A DNA stretch of 64,000 bases from Gonocerus acuteangulatus (GCA_946811695.1 OX328125.1:49197998-49261997), one strand, 5' to 3'; positions 33,561-45,255 are shown, counted from the first letter of the stretch. Translations and numbers: made by a program. Notes: a model not told the origin generated them from the sequence alone.

Positions 33561-35371
33561 GACTTGATTACCACATCAACTATCTAATTCCATTTATTTA
33601 TATAACCCGCTATGGAGGGCTTTGCTCTTTTCAAATTAGAAGCTTCTACTGACTTCTAATCTAATTAGAGCTGACATCAGCAGAGGTTCGGTAAAAGTCT
33701 GGTCTGACCAATTTGTGTGCTCATATTTCGCAAACACTAAACAAACACTTCAAGAAAATTCCCGAGAGTTAATAATATTAAAGGCTCAATCACATTAGCT
33801 TTCATGAACACTAATGGATTTTTAAATTCTGCAGAATCACTAATGCAAAGACAATAGTTTGGGCAATAATATTGACGCTGGTAGACGCTGCTTCTTTTTT
33901 TTTACGTTTCTTTACCTGATTATTAACATAAACACATTTTTTTGTATTCAACTAATATAGGTAGAACCTTCCGAATTCGTATATTTTATGCTTATTGGAA
34001 TGTTTCCGGCCGTATTGTACTTCTTCAGGCTTCTTATTCTGTAATTATACACATTTTATATTATTTAGGTTATGAATTACCATTCAATGTGTAATCTTAA
34101 GCTGAGAGTGTACTAACATTGTGAAAACATTTAATTGAACATAATTTACAACTGTAGTAGTAATAACTGAACTTAAAAAAAAAAAACTATAGATAAATAT
34201 TAATAATAAATCATAACTTCAGCCAATTGCAATGTGGATTATATGATATACCAGTATAACTGGGAATCTAATGAGTAGTAAATATAGAGATTCATATCCT
34301 CTAAGTCCCAAGCCATGTTGTAAAATAAATAATAATAATTTCTATAAATAATAAATAAAACTTTCATATTATTATTATGGAATGTTTTCTATTAATTTAA
34401 GGTGGGTTTTATCTCATTTAAATAGCTATTACCTAAAAACCATTACCTATAGAATTTGGCCTAATGGTTATGAATTTTTATTTAAACTTGAATTGTAATA
34501 TTTTATTTTATTATTAAATTATTACTAGAAGTTTAATTACATTAGCTTTAAAGGAAAATAATGGATTTTATAATTCCGCAGAATCACTAAAGCAAAGACA
34601 ATAGTTTTATCATATTTTTACCTTTTTCATTCTTTTACCTTCTATTTGAATAAACAATTCTTTTTCGTTTCGTTTTTAAAGCATAAACCCTACAGTTTGG
34701 AAATACCAAAAATTTTTATCTTAGACCCTGGAGTGCTTCCCGTAAAGCACCAAGGCTAAAATGCCTTCTCCTTCATAGAGATAACGTACTTTCTATTCAT
34801 GGAAGACAATTAACTCAATTAATTCTAATTAATTTATCAGTTAATTAACTACCTGTGACGGAGAATCCACATCAGTCCATTCCCAGTATCCCAGGGTAAT
34901 TGCTTCCCATTATCTTATAGAGGATATTCTCAGCAACTAAGTACCTACCCAGAAGGGATTTCAATGTTTAAGAAGTGCGGTCATGATTATAGAGAAATAA
35001 GACCATAACCTTTGAATTTGTAATTTTTATTGAAGTATCAGGAATGTTGGGATCGTGCAATCTTTTGATAATTATGTTTGAATTACAAAAAATGGCATAG
35101 CCCTAATGATAGTTTCTTTTAAGGTCTTTAGATGCTCCTTCAATAGTTTAAAAATAAATGGAACCTGTATTTATTTTTGAGCTCCGAGAAAGTTATATAA
35201 AAATTCTATAAATTTAGAGAATTAACGAACTTGTGAATTTCAATTATGTTTTATTTGATATCCGCCTTTATACGAAATATTGATGATAGTTTTGGGTTCA
35301 CTATAAATATTGATCACACTTTTAGCGCGTTTAGACCTCATGACGCAATCCGAAAGTGCCGACTAGAAACA
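33561..35371. other. Unassigned AT-rich DNA
   Basis: GCCTGAAGAAGTACAATACG, then GCCGGAAACATTCC on the minus strand at about 34,000-34,034 is a weak Penelope-end-like signature. Otherwise nothing recognised. Confidence 0.25.
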
Positions 35372-35425
35372 TTCACGTTTCAGAACCCTTAGATCACGAA
35401 AATAACGTTGGTAAAAATTATATAT
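35372..35425 (+). mobile_element. Solo A2-type partner arm
   Basis: CACGTTTCAGAACCCTTAGA, then TCACGAAAATAACGTTGGTA and AAAATTATATATA matches, in reverse, the arm beyond the (TA)n of A2 at 51,110-51,155 and 52,047-52,095. Confidence 0.5.
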
Positions 35426-35440
35426 ATAATAATAATAAAT

Positions 35441-35483
35441 AATTTCAGTAGTTTTGGGATTTGCCCTTTTTGTTCCAAGGTAC

Positions 35484-35552
<69 letters not shown>

Positions 35553-35625
35553 TATATATAAATATATATATATATATATCTGTACCTTGGAACAAAAAGG
35601 GCAAATCCCAAAACTACTGAAATTT
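35441..35625. repeat. 46-bp perfect inverted repeat around (TA)n
   Basis: AATTTCAGTAGTTTTGGGAT ... CAAGGTACAGATA (35,441-35,487) is mirrored by TATCTGTACCTTG ... AAACTACTGAAATT (35,579-35,625), with ~92 bp of mainly TA between. Part of the arm recurs at 35,785-35,832 next to another (TA)n. Confidence 0.85.
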
Positions 35626-35744
35626 GAGTGAACTGCACGAATGACATCAGGGTGGGATAAACATACTTCTTAAAACGGCCAATGTTAAAGGAATATATTA
35701 ATTTCCTCATTAACTAACAACGGGAAGACATTGGACCTTTTAAC

Positions 35745-35830
35745 AATTAATGTTTATCTCACCCTCATGTCACTCGTGCAGTTCACTCAAATTTCAGAGG
35801 TATTGGACATTGGCCCTTTCTCTTCCAAGG

Positions 35831-35887
<57 letters not shown>
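35745..35887 (+). repeat. Diverged copy of the preceding arm plus (TA)n
   Basis: ATGTTTATCTCACCCTCATG, then CACTCGTGCAGTTCACTCAA and TTCAGAGGTATTGG is the reverse of 35,626-35,665 with changes. A (TA)n run fills 35,831-35,887. Confidence 0.7.
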
Positions 35888-35889
<2 letters not shown>

Positions 35890-36234
35890 GGGTGAGGTTA
35901 GCTCAGTGGTAGAGCACTGGACTAATAAGCTGGAGGCCTGAGTTCAAATCCCGAGCAAGCACTAAAGATTTTTTCTTCTAGTGTATTCGTTCATGGGTTG
36001 AATTCGGCCTCCCTGACCGTCCCTAGGCCAACCCAGCCTTTAATTAAATTAATAATGGGTACCTTGGTTGGTGCTAATGACTCTAGCAGTCGAAGCAGCC
36101 AAGGGGAAAATCAGGCGGCCGGAGCATAGTACTGACCACACTATCTCCCTAGTGTGCCGTATGGTCATGAATCAGATACCTCTATAGTATCTGCCCCTCA
36201 GGGCCCTTGAGGCCTGTTACGGGACTGATTTTTT

Positions 36235-36236
<2 letters not shown>
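35888..36236 (+). mobile_element. SINE-1, best copy (tRNA-derived)
   Basis: The tRNA-like head is GGGGGTGAGGTTAGCTCAGT, with A box TAGCTCAGTGGTAGAGC at 35,899-35,915, an ACTAATAAG anticodon-loop-like stretch and B box GAGTTCAAATCCC at about 35,940-35,952. The loop resembles tRNA-Ile(AAT). The acceptor ends do not pair, so this is not a functional tRNA gene. A ~270-bp body with CTAATGACTCTAGCAGTCGA follows, ending CGGGACTGAT, a T run and (TA)n. It probably depends on a LINE partner for movement. Confidence 0.8.
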
Positions 36237-36240
<4 letters not shown>

Positions 36241-36291
<51 letters not shown>

Positions 36292-36300
36292 TGTATATAT
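36241..36300. repeat. (TA)n microsatellite
   Basis: A TA run with one ACATATATG interruption near its end, between SINE-1 and a deleted A2 element. Confidence 0.95.
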
Positions 36301-36731
36301 TGTCAAAAACGGACGATATGCTACAAAAATATTTCTTGTGATTTGAAAAGGTCAAGTTCGTTAACCAACAGAATCCGTCCACCGGAACATGGAAATTCGC
36401 ACGAAAAATATCGTAACATTTACGTGCTTTCGTTTCTAGCCTTCAGGTACACGTTACAGTAATTAGACGTGAGTAATCTAATGAAACCATTTTCAAGGCC
36501 ATAACTATAACTCTTCTCGAGGAAATAAACTAAGTTTGTTGGGATTTGGGGATATATTCTGGTATATTTCTCAACCGGTTGGGCAATCGTAGTAAATCTA
36601 AAGCATCTATTCGAAGGCTTATTAAAGTTCCCACAAATATGGTTCGTATGCGATTTTTGATAGAGCCATGTCATTCGGAAAAAATCGTGCTTACATTTCC
36701 TCTTAGAATACCTAGTTCCTGCGAGTCAGAC
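36301..36731 (+). mobile_element. Deleted, diverged family A2 element
   Basis: It follows (TA)n. AAAAGGTCAAGTTCGTTAAC, then CAACAGAATCCGTCCACCGG and AAACCATTTTCAAGGCCATA match A2 near 50,890 and 50,755 in reverse. It ends GTTCCTGCGAGTCAGAC, the A2 terminus. About 2 kb of interior is missing, so this is an internally deleted derivative. Confidence 0.6.
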
Positions 36732-37169
36732 TTTTATTTTATCTATTATCTGGGCACATATGAACTGGTCATTAATGCAAGTACAAATAAACGAATCCTT
36801 AGGAGTTCTAGGAAGAACAAGATGCTTATTCAATTATTTATTTTTTGGTCTTTCAATTAACTTAAATTTGTCCTTCGTATAATATTCTTATTTTTCTGTT
36901 CTAATAACATTTTTTTAGGAAAAATATTATTTTTAACGAATGAAGCACATTATTTTTAATAATATTTTCAGAGGGGTATCTGTGGCTGTAGGCTGGAGGT
37001 ATGAATTGGTGATAAAGCATGTAGTAACATTGATAAGAAGTACTTGCATGGTCGGGGTAACGGGGTCAGCTTCCTCCTCACTCTATGCTCCAGGCACAAT
37101 TACTATATTCAAAACAAGCCTTAGAAATGCAAAGATTATATTTGATTATAGTAAAAATAAGCCTTAATC
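36732..37169. other. Unassigned
   Basis: The plus frame at 36,940-37,167 shows no recognisable family. Nothing else seen. Confidence 0.25.
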
Positions 37170-37325
37170 AGGGGCGTATAAAGGAAATAATTTCGGGGGG
37201 GGGGGGAGCTGGAGCACCGGAGGATTTCAGGGGTATAGAATGCTAACAACCTTGAACTTGGAATAGTTAGCCAACTATAATGCTATTACAACCAAAAAAT
37301 AATATTTTTTCTACGTCATATGTTC
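37170..37325 (+). mobile_element. MITE-M fragment
   Basis: AGGGGCGTATAAAGGAAATA, a long G run, AGGGGTATAGAATGCTAACA, then CTTGGAATAGTTAGCCAACT. The far end is lost where the family A arm begins. Confidence 0.6.
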
Positions 37326-37424
37326 TACGTCATATGAGGTTGGACTCATGACGGAATTTTTGAAAAATTTCTTCAAATCTTTTTCGATCCTACCTAGTAG
37401 ACACCGAAAATGACCCCCGTTAAA

Positions 37425-37427
<3 letters not shown>
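37326..37427 (+). mobile_element. Family A1 partner arm
   Basis: GAGGTTGGACTCATGACGGA, then TTTCTTCAAATC, GATCCTACCTAGTAGACACC and GAAAATGACCCCCGTTAAAA leads into (TA)n. It is identical in layout to 25,515-25,607. Confidence 0.75.

Positions 37428-37488
<61 letters not shown>
37428..37488. repeat. (TA)n microsatellite
   Basis: A ~60-bp run between the partner arm and A1 copy d. Confidence 0.95.
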
Positions 37489-37491
<3 letters not shown>

Positions 37492-38344
37492 TGTTAACAC
37501 GATAGCGGCCAGAGTTTTTGTTTTTTCGTCACGAAACTTGGTATATAGCATTCAATTAGCAAACCATTGAACGAGTTCGTTAACCACCAAAATCGGTCCA
37601 CCGGAAGGGGGGGTTTACCCCGTACCCAAAACACTAATTTGACCATTTCAGCCGTAATATTTGTTATATTTCAACGAAACTTGGTATTCTTACTGGTAAT
37701 ATAGAGAGAAAAGTGAGCTATAAAAAGAAACTAAATCGGTTCATAAGGAGGGGGGGGGGGTTTACTCCGGACCGACAATACCAATTCGCCACTACCAGCC
37801 GTGATTTTAGGTATATTTCGACGAAACTCGGTATTCGTAGTGGTAATCTACAGGTAAATATGTGTTGTAAAAATAAACTAAATCGGTTCATTAGGAGGGG
37901 GGGTTTACTCCGGTATTGTAACGAAACGCGGTATACGTCGTGGGTAACTCATGAGAAAGAAGTGTTGTAAAAATGAGCTGAATCGGTCAATCGGAAAGGG
38001 GGGTTTACTTTGTAATATATTTCAATAGAAAAGCCAGCCAGACATAGGTTCACAAAGGCGCCGCAAGGAGCGCTAGAGGGACTGTATCCGGTTCCTGCGT
38101 TAGATCAAAATACAATAATATGAGGATTTTGTATTTATTACGTAGTGTAGTAGGTACCATGTGTAAACATAACTCTGGAAGCAAATTAATAATTTATCAG
38201 TTACTCATTACAAAATTAAAAGAGAACTATTCATGTTTTTATTTTATTTATGTAGGATATTTTAAGCAAATTGTTCTGGAAAGCAGTCTACACTACCCAA
38301 ATTCTGAGGAAAGTGCTTAGTTATGCAGCTCCTGCGTGACGGAC
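37489..38344 (+). mobile_element. Family A1 element, copy d
   Basis: TGTCTGTTAACACGATAGCG, GAACGAGTTCGTTAACCACC, three ~140-bp units with G runs (37,611, 37,748 and 37,897), then the unique 3' part and the terminus GCAGCTCCTGCGTGACGGAC (ends 38,344). One unit carries a deletion relative to copy c (37,913: CCGGTATTGTAACGAAACGC). It abuts a truncated Tc1-like element directly. Confidence 0.8.
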
Positions 38345-39355
38345 CATTGGCACATATAAGAGCTTCCAAACATCTAGGCATAGGTTCTACAAGTTTTTGT
38401 GTGAAATCCACTGATAAATTATTCCAGGACTCTAAAATTACCTGCCTCAAGTGTTCCTTGCCTTTTATTGATGCCTGACGCACTTTTCTGTCCAAAATAT
38501 GCCACAGGTTCTCTATAGGGTTGAGGTCCGGTGTCTGAGGTGGTGTGATCAGCCGTCTACAGGCATTGTAGAGGAGCCATTCTTTTGTAATATTAGCTGT
38601 GTGTTTGGGTTCATTATCTTGCTGGAAGTAAAAGGTATCTTGAAGCCCTAATTTTGCAGCACTCGCACCCAGGTTACCCCTTAACACCTCCACAGAGGAC
38701 CGGGCTGTCATCGTACCTTCAATCACATGCAAATTACCAGGCCCATTGTAAGCCATACAGCCCCAAACCATTATATTTCCTCCACCATGCTTAACCGTAC
38801 TTAAAATATTTTGTTTTTTAAGAGCTGTATTTTTCCTTTGCCATATAGTGGTAACACTTGCTGGTTTGAAAACATCAAACTTACTCTCATCAGAGGAAAA
38901 TAACCTGCTTCAAAAAGTCTAGTGGTTTGTCTTTGTATTGTTGTGCGAATTCTAGTCTTTCCTTTCGGTTAATTTCACTGATCAATGGCTTTTTTAAAGG
39001 TCGCCTAGCTCGTAGGGCAGCATCGTGGTGAACATTCCGTACTGTCTGTGCTGTGACCTGTTTCCCTGAACATGACGCAATGTCATTCGCCAAATTTTGG
39101 GCACTCACTGTAGGATTTTTTAGGGCATGTTTAACAATTTTTCGTCTCTCTCTTACTGTGAGAACTCGTGGACGACCTGATCGGGCCCTATTTTGAGTTG
39201 TTCCAAGTTCATAATTTTTTTTTCACAATATACCGGACTGTGGAAAACACTAAATTCAACTGCCTCCCAATTTCCCGATAACTTTTTCCGCATTCGTGAA
39301 GTGACACTACTCGTTCCCTAACTTCCATTGACAACTCAATTTTCTTAGGAGCCAT
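38345..39355 (-). pseudogene. Tc1-like transposase pseudogene (DD34E)
   Basis: A true ATG at 39,355-39,353 starts a paired-like N-terminal domain (VRERVVSLHECGKSYREIG). It is broken by a frameshift at a run of nine A residues, followed by TGA. The middle (EINRKERLEFAQQYKDKP) reads in another frame and shifts again at the first catalytic Asp (SDESKF). The C-terminal part runs open from 38,771: MVWGCMAYNGPG, FQQDNEPKHTA (second Asp) and PDLNPIENLW (Glu, 34 residues later). The last residues are lost to the A1 junction. The ancestral protein would cut and paste the element at TA sites. This copy is dead. Confidence 0.9.
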
Positions 39356-39683
39356 TATATGTGGACAAGTCTAAATCACTAGCTAAACTAAAGGAACTTC
39401 TAAAGTACAGAGGGGATTAGCAATAAGACCTAGAACTCCGATCAAAGGCTGAATTTAAAATCCCTTAACACATCTTAGAGATGTGTGCAAATACTTTTTT
39501 TGCAGTACAAATTGTAAAAAATAATTATAGCAATGCGCTATATATATATTTTTTAAATTGTATGTTATTCAATTTATTTTATGTTCCTTTTTGAAGGTGT
39601 TCATAAAAAAAAAATAAAATGTACCCATATTTTCCCGAAAAACCAAAAAAATATTGGTGTGCAAATACTTTTTTTGCCTACTG
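38345..39683 (-). mobile_element. Tc1-like element (IR/DR type), 3'-truncated
   Basis: The outer end is CAGTAGGCAAAAAAAGTATT (39,683 leftwards), next to TA at 39,684-39,685. A second direct repeat of GCAAAAAAAGTATTTGCACA lies ~180 bp inside, at about 39,486-39,505, giving the IR/DR arrangement known from some Tc1 relatives. The element stops at 38,345, six codons before the end of the transposase, so the second inverted repeat is gone. Confidence 0.85.
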
Positions 39684-39685
39684 TA

Positions 39686-41398
39686 TAAGATGGTCGTCTG
39701 TTGATTACGAGAGTAACATTTGCATGTATCTTCTTCAGTCATATTACATGTGTGTAAATAACTTATTGTTGTTGTTGTTGGTCCGTGATCGGTCAGTTTA
39801 TTATTTATTATTGGTTGCTTATGTGCGTCCTTTGGTTGTCAGTACCCAACGTTGGTACTGTATAATAAAGATGTTGGTATAAGCGGCCAGAGACAACATT
39901 CAAGTTTTTATTTTTTAGAAATATTAACTCGGAAGGCCTGGGATTACGCAGATCCTCCTGTTTTACGCCTAGCTCTACCTAGCATCTGAAGTGAGCTTGG
40001 CGAAGTAATTTACCTAAATGGTCCGTGTGTCTTAAGCTTTTAATTATTCTATAGAACTATGATTTAAAAATTAAGTAACTGACATCGTTACATTCTCCGG
40101 GTATTATTCAGTCGTTTTAAACCCTTGGTTTAATCCTTTTAGGGGATACTTACTCTAAGCGATTTTCTGTGGTCAGATAAATATGCATTACATAAATTAA
40201 CTTGATGTGCTGTGATACGAAATAGGGAAACGTATCGGTCAACACACCCAAGAGAAAAACAGGAAGTTCTGGAACAAAATCACAGCAGTCAATTTTTCTA
40301 ATAAAATAAAGATAACAATATTAAATATATAAAAAATGAATGTAAAGCATTGTCCACTCTTTATGATTAATTGTCCCCGTAAATCCTAGTTGTATGTGTA
40401 GATGTAAATTCGCGCTCTATTTCTACCTAAAGGGATTCGATTTGAATGAAATTTGTATCAAAAACACATGTTCAAAACAGAAGATCATGTTTTTCATGGA
40501 GTGGGCATCCAATTATAAACAATTTTCTCAGTAAAAACGCCCAAAACGTAATGGCTTGGTGTTCATAGACATTTTAATGCAAATATGACCCGAGGGTATT
40601 ATATGAAGTGTCTTTAAACAATCAAGATAATTGACCTATAATAAATTTTTCTAATAATTCCTTAGAGTGAAAATTAATTGCAGAATAAAGGAAATTAACA
40701 ACAGTGATGACAATTTTAGAAAATGATCGTGTTAACACATTTCCAAAACTGAAAAGTAGCGTCTGAACGAAAAACAAAACTATTAGGAAAATAAATATTC
40801 AAACCGGAACTTCAGGGTCCCATATCTAGGAAAAATAAATAAATAGATACTTTTCACTGCATAAGAAAATATGAATAATAAGAAATTAAAACGTTTTCAC
40901 CCGGCAACAAGTGCATTTTATCAGCGATAATCTTCATTGTGAATAAGAGATTGTGCCATGTCCCGCGATACGACACATAAAATATAAACTAAAAGAGAAT
41001 TTCTGAGTAAACAGCCTTCTAAGGAGAACAAGGAGATACAAAAGTAGGTCAGATAATGTTTCATGTTTACCCATGCAACTAATTCTATATATCATATTTA
41101 TAATTAGATGACTACAATGATTCTTGCTTGGTTGGTAATGATCGTTTTTCCTAATAAATCAATGTATTATTGTATAAGCGAAATGCACAGGCATGTATTT
41201 ATTTTACATTCCCGTCATTTTGGTGAATTTAATATCTCGCTCATAAACAATTAATGCCTGACTGAGAGCAGTTATTAATATGATTATAATTATGTATGTA
41301 ACTTTTGGGATTGTTTGACTTACCGAAGAAAAATAAACTATGTATTTTTATCGATGTATTTTATGGGAAAAAGATCAAATTTCATTAATTACACATTA
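39686..41398. other. Unassigned AT-rich DNA
   Basis: The frame at 39,619-39,882 begins in the Tc1 end and is not a gene. No repeats or motifs recognised in the rest. Confidence 0.3.
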
Positions 41399-41651
41399 TT
41401 TTTTAATAAACTATTATTTCGCTCTACACGTTTCACTTCCCTTTGACAATTCTTCTGGAGCACTTGAAATACAAATACAAACAGCATCAAGCCCAGGGAA
41501 CCTTTCGCTTTCAGGGTCAAGTCCAGACTCTTGTCACTCCGTATGCAGAAGGTTATCCGAGGTTGTAGCTGTAATTTGTATTTTAAGTGCTCCTGAAGAG
41601 GCGTCAAAGGGAAATGAAACGTTTAGAGCGAAATAAAGGGCTATTAAAGAA
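41399..41651. mobile_element. MITE with ~80-bp inverted ends
   Basis: TTTCGCTCTACACGTTTCAC, then TTCCCTTTGACAATTCTTCT and GGAGCACTTGAAATACAAAT (left arm, about 41,399-41,481) is mirrored by ATTTGTATTTTAAGTGCTCC ... AAACGTTTAGAGCGAAAT (right arm, about 41,567-41,651). Total length is ~253 bp. The superfamily is not determined. Confidence 0.7.
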
Positions 41652-41767
41652 TAATTTGTAGTTAATAAAATTCGAACTTCTGTCCCATAAAATGCTTTGT
41701 CAAATAAAGGGTCACCACCTTATATCTTATAATATTTACATTTATTGCAACTATTGCCTTGCTGCTT

Positions 41768-41770
<3 letters not shown>

Positions 41771-41834
<64 letters not shown>
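41771..41834. repeat. Poly-T run (64 nt)
   Basis: Pure T. It could be a retroposon tail on the minus strand, but no SINE or LINE body adjoins it. Its length may be an assembly approximation. Confidence 0.8.
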
Positions 41835-41837
<3 letters not shown>

Positions 41838-42275
41838 CTGGTTAGTAATCTCTTGTAAATTATAGAGGTCGAATTACTCTATGTATGTAGAAAAATCATT
41901 TCATTTACAAATTTCCTAGATTCTTTTTACCAAAATCATGTTAATATAAGTCGACAATTCAATATAAGCAGTCGGTAAACAATGAATTCGAAATATTCTC
42001 TAGTGTAGGACATCAGTATTCTGGGAATAGGTGAAATCTACACAAGCGATGCATGCAGCCCGCGGAAGTTGCATTTCAAACGTCACGTGATTATCGAGAC
42101 AAACGTGACTTGGAGTGTTAACAACTCTTAAGGCGAGGCATAAGGAATATCTCGGCCCCACATGAGCTCGGTACTTCTTCCCCGTACTTGTAAGGGCAAT
42201 CGGCAATCGAGATTAAATCAAACTAACCTAATGGAAACCTTGGAAGATTAACATTTAAATTGGTTTTTGCCAATT
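41835..42275. other. Unassigned
   Basis: Around 42,000-42,206 the sequence is less AT-rich and holds a minus frame without recognisable features. Confidence 0.25.
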
Positions 42276-42352
42276 AAGTGAGCACAACCTTAAGCTACTG
42301 ATTGTCTATCGTACGAGGTTCAAGATCCGATTGTGAACGGCCAGACAGCTGA
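42276..42352 (+). mobile_element. Possible SINE-3-like head, degraded
   Basis: AAGTGAGCACAACCTTAAGC, then CGTACGAGGTTCAAGATCCG has spacing and wording similar to the SINE-3 head at 11,020-11,085, with a B-box-like GGTTCAAGATCC. No A tail was found. Confidence 0.3.
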
Positions 42353-42705
42353 TGGGAAAACAGTATTAGGCAAGAAGTAACCTTAAAAAGGTCATGAAGA
42401 AATAGCCTGAGAAAGAAATGTTTCTGATGGTGGGAAATTAAAAAGACCCTGTCCTCATAAACAAGATTTTTTTTGGAACTTTTATTTCAAAATATTTCGC
42501 ATGATGTAATTCATTATAATCTTTGCCACTGAATGTAATTCTATTTAACTTTTTAGTCCATATTGTCAATAAAGCGCAGTATTTTTATGACATCTCCTTC
42601 TTGTAGAACAGACTTTTTTAAAGCAATAATTAAAAAAAATAATAATAAAAAAAATAAAATAAAAAAAATACATTAATACATACCTGTATTTTGTTACGTT
42701 TAGTT
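42353..42705. other. Unassigned AT-rich DNA
   Basis: Ends in an A/T-only stretch (42,630-42,680). Nothing recognised. Confidence 0.3.
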
Positions 42706-42850
42706 GTGTGTGTGTCTGTTAACACGATTGCGTTATCATAACAAAAGATTGAACGAGTTCGTTAACCAGCAAAATCTCTTCATCTGAAGGAGGGTTTTCT
42801 CCTGACTACAATTACTAATTACATCCAGATCATAAAGCCATGCTGGATTT
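42706..42850 (+). mobile_element. Degraded A1 fragment
   Basis: GTGTGTCTGTTAACACGATT, then GAACGAGTTCGTTAACCAGC and GAAGGAGGGTTTTCTCCTGA corresponds to the start of A1 and its first unit. In place of (TA)n there is a short GT run. Confidence 0.55.
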
Positions 42851-43261
42851 TAATTCTACCACTTCAGGACCTAATTTTACTAAAAAAACACGTTAATGAA
42901 TATTTTAATGCCGGATATAAAGAAAATGATCGACGATTTAAATCTAATAATAAAATAAAAAATGTCTGATGACCGATAATGATAATCAACGGGGAAACAA
43001 GACCTGAAATCTGTAGAGTAATATTTCATTGCTATATTTTTCTTCATTTTGGAAGATCTCTTATCAAGAGTTCTAGTTAAAACATTCCGCTGTCTGAGTC
43101 TAAAAATAACTGCTCTGATTCAGAAATCTGTTCTACTTTAAGCAACCACATTGATGGTTAGGTTACCACTTAATATTAGATACATAACACTGTACGAAAG
43201 TATTTGAATATGAAAGGATTTATTTAGCTACACACAATAACGAATTTTAATACATTTCTTC

Positions 43262-43500
43262 ACATTATGACACACGATATCGGCCACATTTTTTTCTTTT
43301 TTTTTTCTACGAAACTTGGTATAAAACCTTCTCCTAACAAACAATTAGACTAGCTCGTTAACCAACATGTTCGGTCCATATGAAGGGGTATCTATACTAT
43401 CAATCCAAGTAATTAATAGGACCTTAACTGCTGAATATTTTGTAATATTGCTTCGAAACTCGGTATACATTCTGCTCACCTCATGCCAAAGCTATGTAAC
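43262..43500 (+). mobile_element. Degraded A1 fragment
   Basis: ACACGATATCGGCCAC, a T-rich stretch, ACGAAACTTGGTATAAAAC, CTAGCTCGTTAACCAACATG, TTCGGTCCATATGAAGGGG and CTTCGAAACTCGGTATACAT follow the A1 order with many substitutions. Confidence 0.55.
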
Positions 43501-43759
43501 ACCTTTTTACAGGAAAAGATTGGAATTTTGTGCAACAGTTTGGTTCACTTCCACTCCGAAAGTAAAAAATTTTTATGACCAAATTAAAAAGAATACTCGG
43601 AGAAAACCCATGTTACAAAATTGAAGAATTTATCGAGATGGAATTCCACACTAGCATCCTGGATTTAATCTGTACATGTATTATTTAAATTATAATTAGC
43701 AATTATATTGTATGTCGTGTCCTGATTTCGATTATGCGTTTCTGGAAATAAAGTCTATT

Positions 43760-44155
43760 ATATTATATTCAAACATTAAAATATTCAACAAAAATATATT
43801 AAATTATTGGCAAGACAGCTGGACTCGACTAACCGACAATAAATTGCGTACAATCAAAACAAATACTCAGGAGTGGAATACCAGCTACCGAGACAACAGA
43901 CGAGAAGAAGTTGAACTTGCTCGACAACGAATTGGCCACACAAGACTAACAAGCGAATATCTCATGACAGGATTTAACAAACCAACCTGTAATATATGCA
44001 ATTGAGGCTTTACCGTAAAACACCTACTTACGGAATGCAGAAGACGACACAAACTAAATATTCCACATGACATGAAGGAATTGTTGAGGGACAGCAGCCC
44101 AACAACACAATATTCTCCTACTTCACTACAATAAACTATACAATCTCATTTGAAG
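43760..44155 (+). pseudogene. LINE ORF2 C-terminal remnant
   Basis: The translation matches the end of the LINE protein at 14,705-15,050: WQDSWTRLTDNKLRTIKTNT, then LARQRIGHTRLTSEYLM, PTCNIC, a TGA stop at 44,003-44,005, and TVKHLLTECRRRHKLNIP in the same frame. The CX2C...HX4C residues are kept. The upstream RT and RNase H parts are absent. It is a related but distinct subfamily, closer to 60,880-61,190. Confidence 0.75.
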
Positions 44156-44195
44156 ACATCTTCTAAATAACCGGAATAACAGAAAACTAACTATC

Positions 44196-44337
44196 CAGAA
44201 CTTGGAATAGTTAGCCAATTAAAACGCTATTGCACCCAATAAAAACTATTTTCTGAACTAAGTAATCTTATTGAATTTATTTTTATGTTTTTTTTTTATA
44301 CATTTTTACCTATTTCGAGGGGGGGGGGCTGCAGCCG
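44196..44337 (-). mobile_element. MITE-M fragment
   Basis: AGAACTTGGAATAGTTAGCC, AATTAAAACGCTATTGCACC, then GAACTAAGTAATCTTATTGA and a G run before GCTGCAGCC corresponds to 2,340-2,500. The GGGCGTATATA termini are lost. Confidence 0.6.
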
Positions 44338-45255
44338 TCCATGAGTTAACAGTGTCACATCGGTTATAACGTTATTTGACTCGACTCTAAAAAATACATT
44401 TGGAATTAATCATTTCTCGATCCATTGAGAAAATTGGATAACATTGGATACCCAGTTTTTCAGGGTTTTTTTCTAATATAAAACCCGTTTAATTTCCAAA
44501 ATAATTATTCTATTCTTCAAAATTTAATACCGAAATCAGAGAGATTCAACTAACTACTACTCTTCCCAATATTGGCACCACATGCGTCGTTATGTCTTTT
44601 AACAAAATGAACCAAAAATGTCTGAAGAAACTATGTAAGTGTAAACCACTCTTGCCTAAAGGCAATGATGTATAAAGATAAGAATGTGTTGCCTTTGACA
44701 CATAGCCGAAGAGATGCCTATGGCTCGAGAGAGTGGGTCAAGAAGTAGGAAGAGGGTGCATCCACAGCTGATTACGCCACGAGCTATGGGCTTCCCGACC
44801 CACGAACCCATGTTCTAACCTAAAGCAACATTCTAATTAAGGACTGATTATGCATTGTGATAAGCCTGGTTTCTGTGGTGGTTGTTCATTTAACAAGTTC
44901 TTCATTCAAAGAGAAATTCAATAAATAAATAAACTAAAATTGTCGATATTCGCGAAAAAAGCAACGCAACACGCACATAAATATTAAATATATGTCTCCA
45001 TTAATAGCTAAAATCAGACAATAAATTATTACAAATTAAAAAAATAGTAAAATCGTGGACTAGAAAATACACAGAGACCAAGCAGTAAAGAGCATAAGCA
45101 GTGCTGAATTCAAAAATGCAATTGAACGTTGATAAATAGTGTACAAACAGAGGAAATCAGAGTTTAAACAAAAAACACCTGTTTGCTTTTATTTTTAGAT
45201 TAAATTAGACATTCGGATATTAAAAAGTTACGTGGCATTAAGCATTCCCCTTATT
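44338..45255. other. Unassigned
   Basis: 44,690-44,830 is less AT-rich but has no frame or motif that I recognise. The last 12 bases (45,244-45,255) are the left target duplication of the SINE-2 insertion. Confidence 0.3.

Noticed and set aside
35888..35960. Functional tRNA gene
   Set aside because: A and B boxes are present but the acceptor arms do not pair and the body continues into a repeated ~270-bp sequence. It is a SINE head.
37713..37970. Protein-like frame LNRFIRRGGGFTPD repeated in A1 elements
   Set aside because: It follows the ~140-bp tandem units, changes phase between copies and is interrupted in most. No evidence of selection on the protein.
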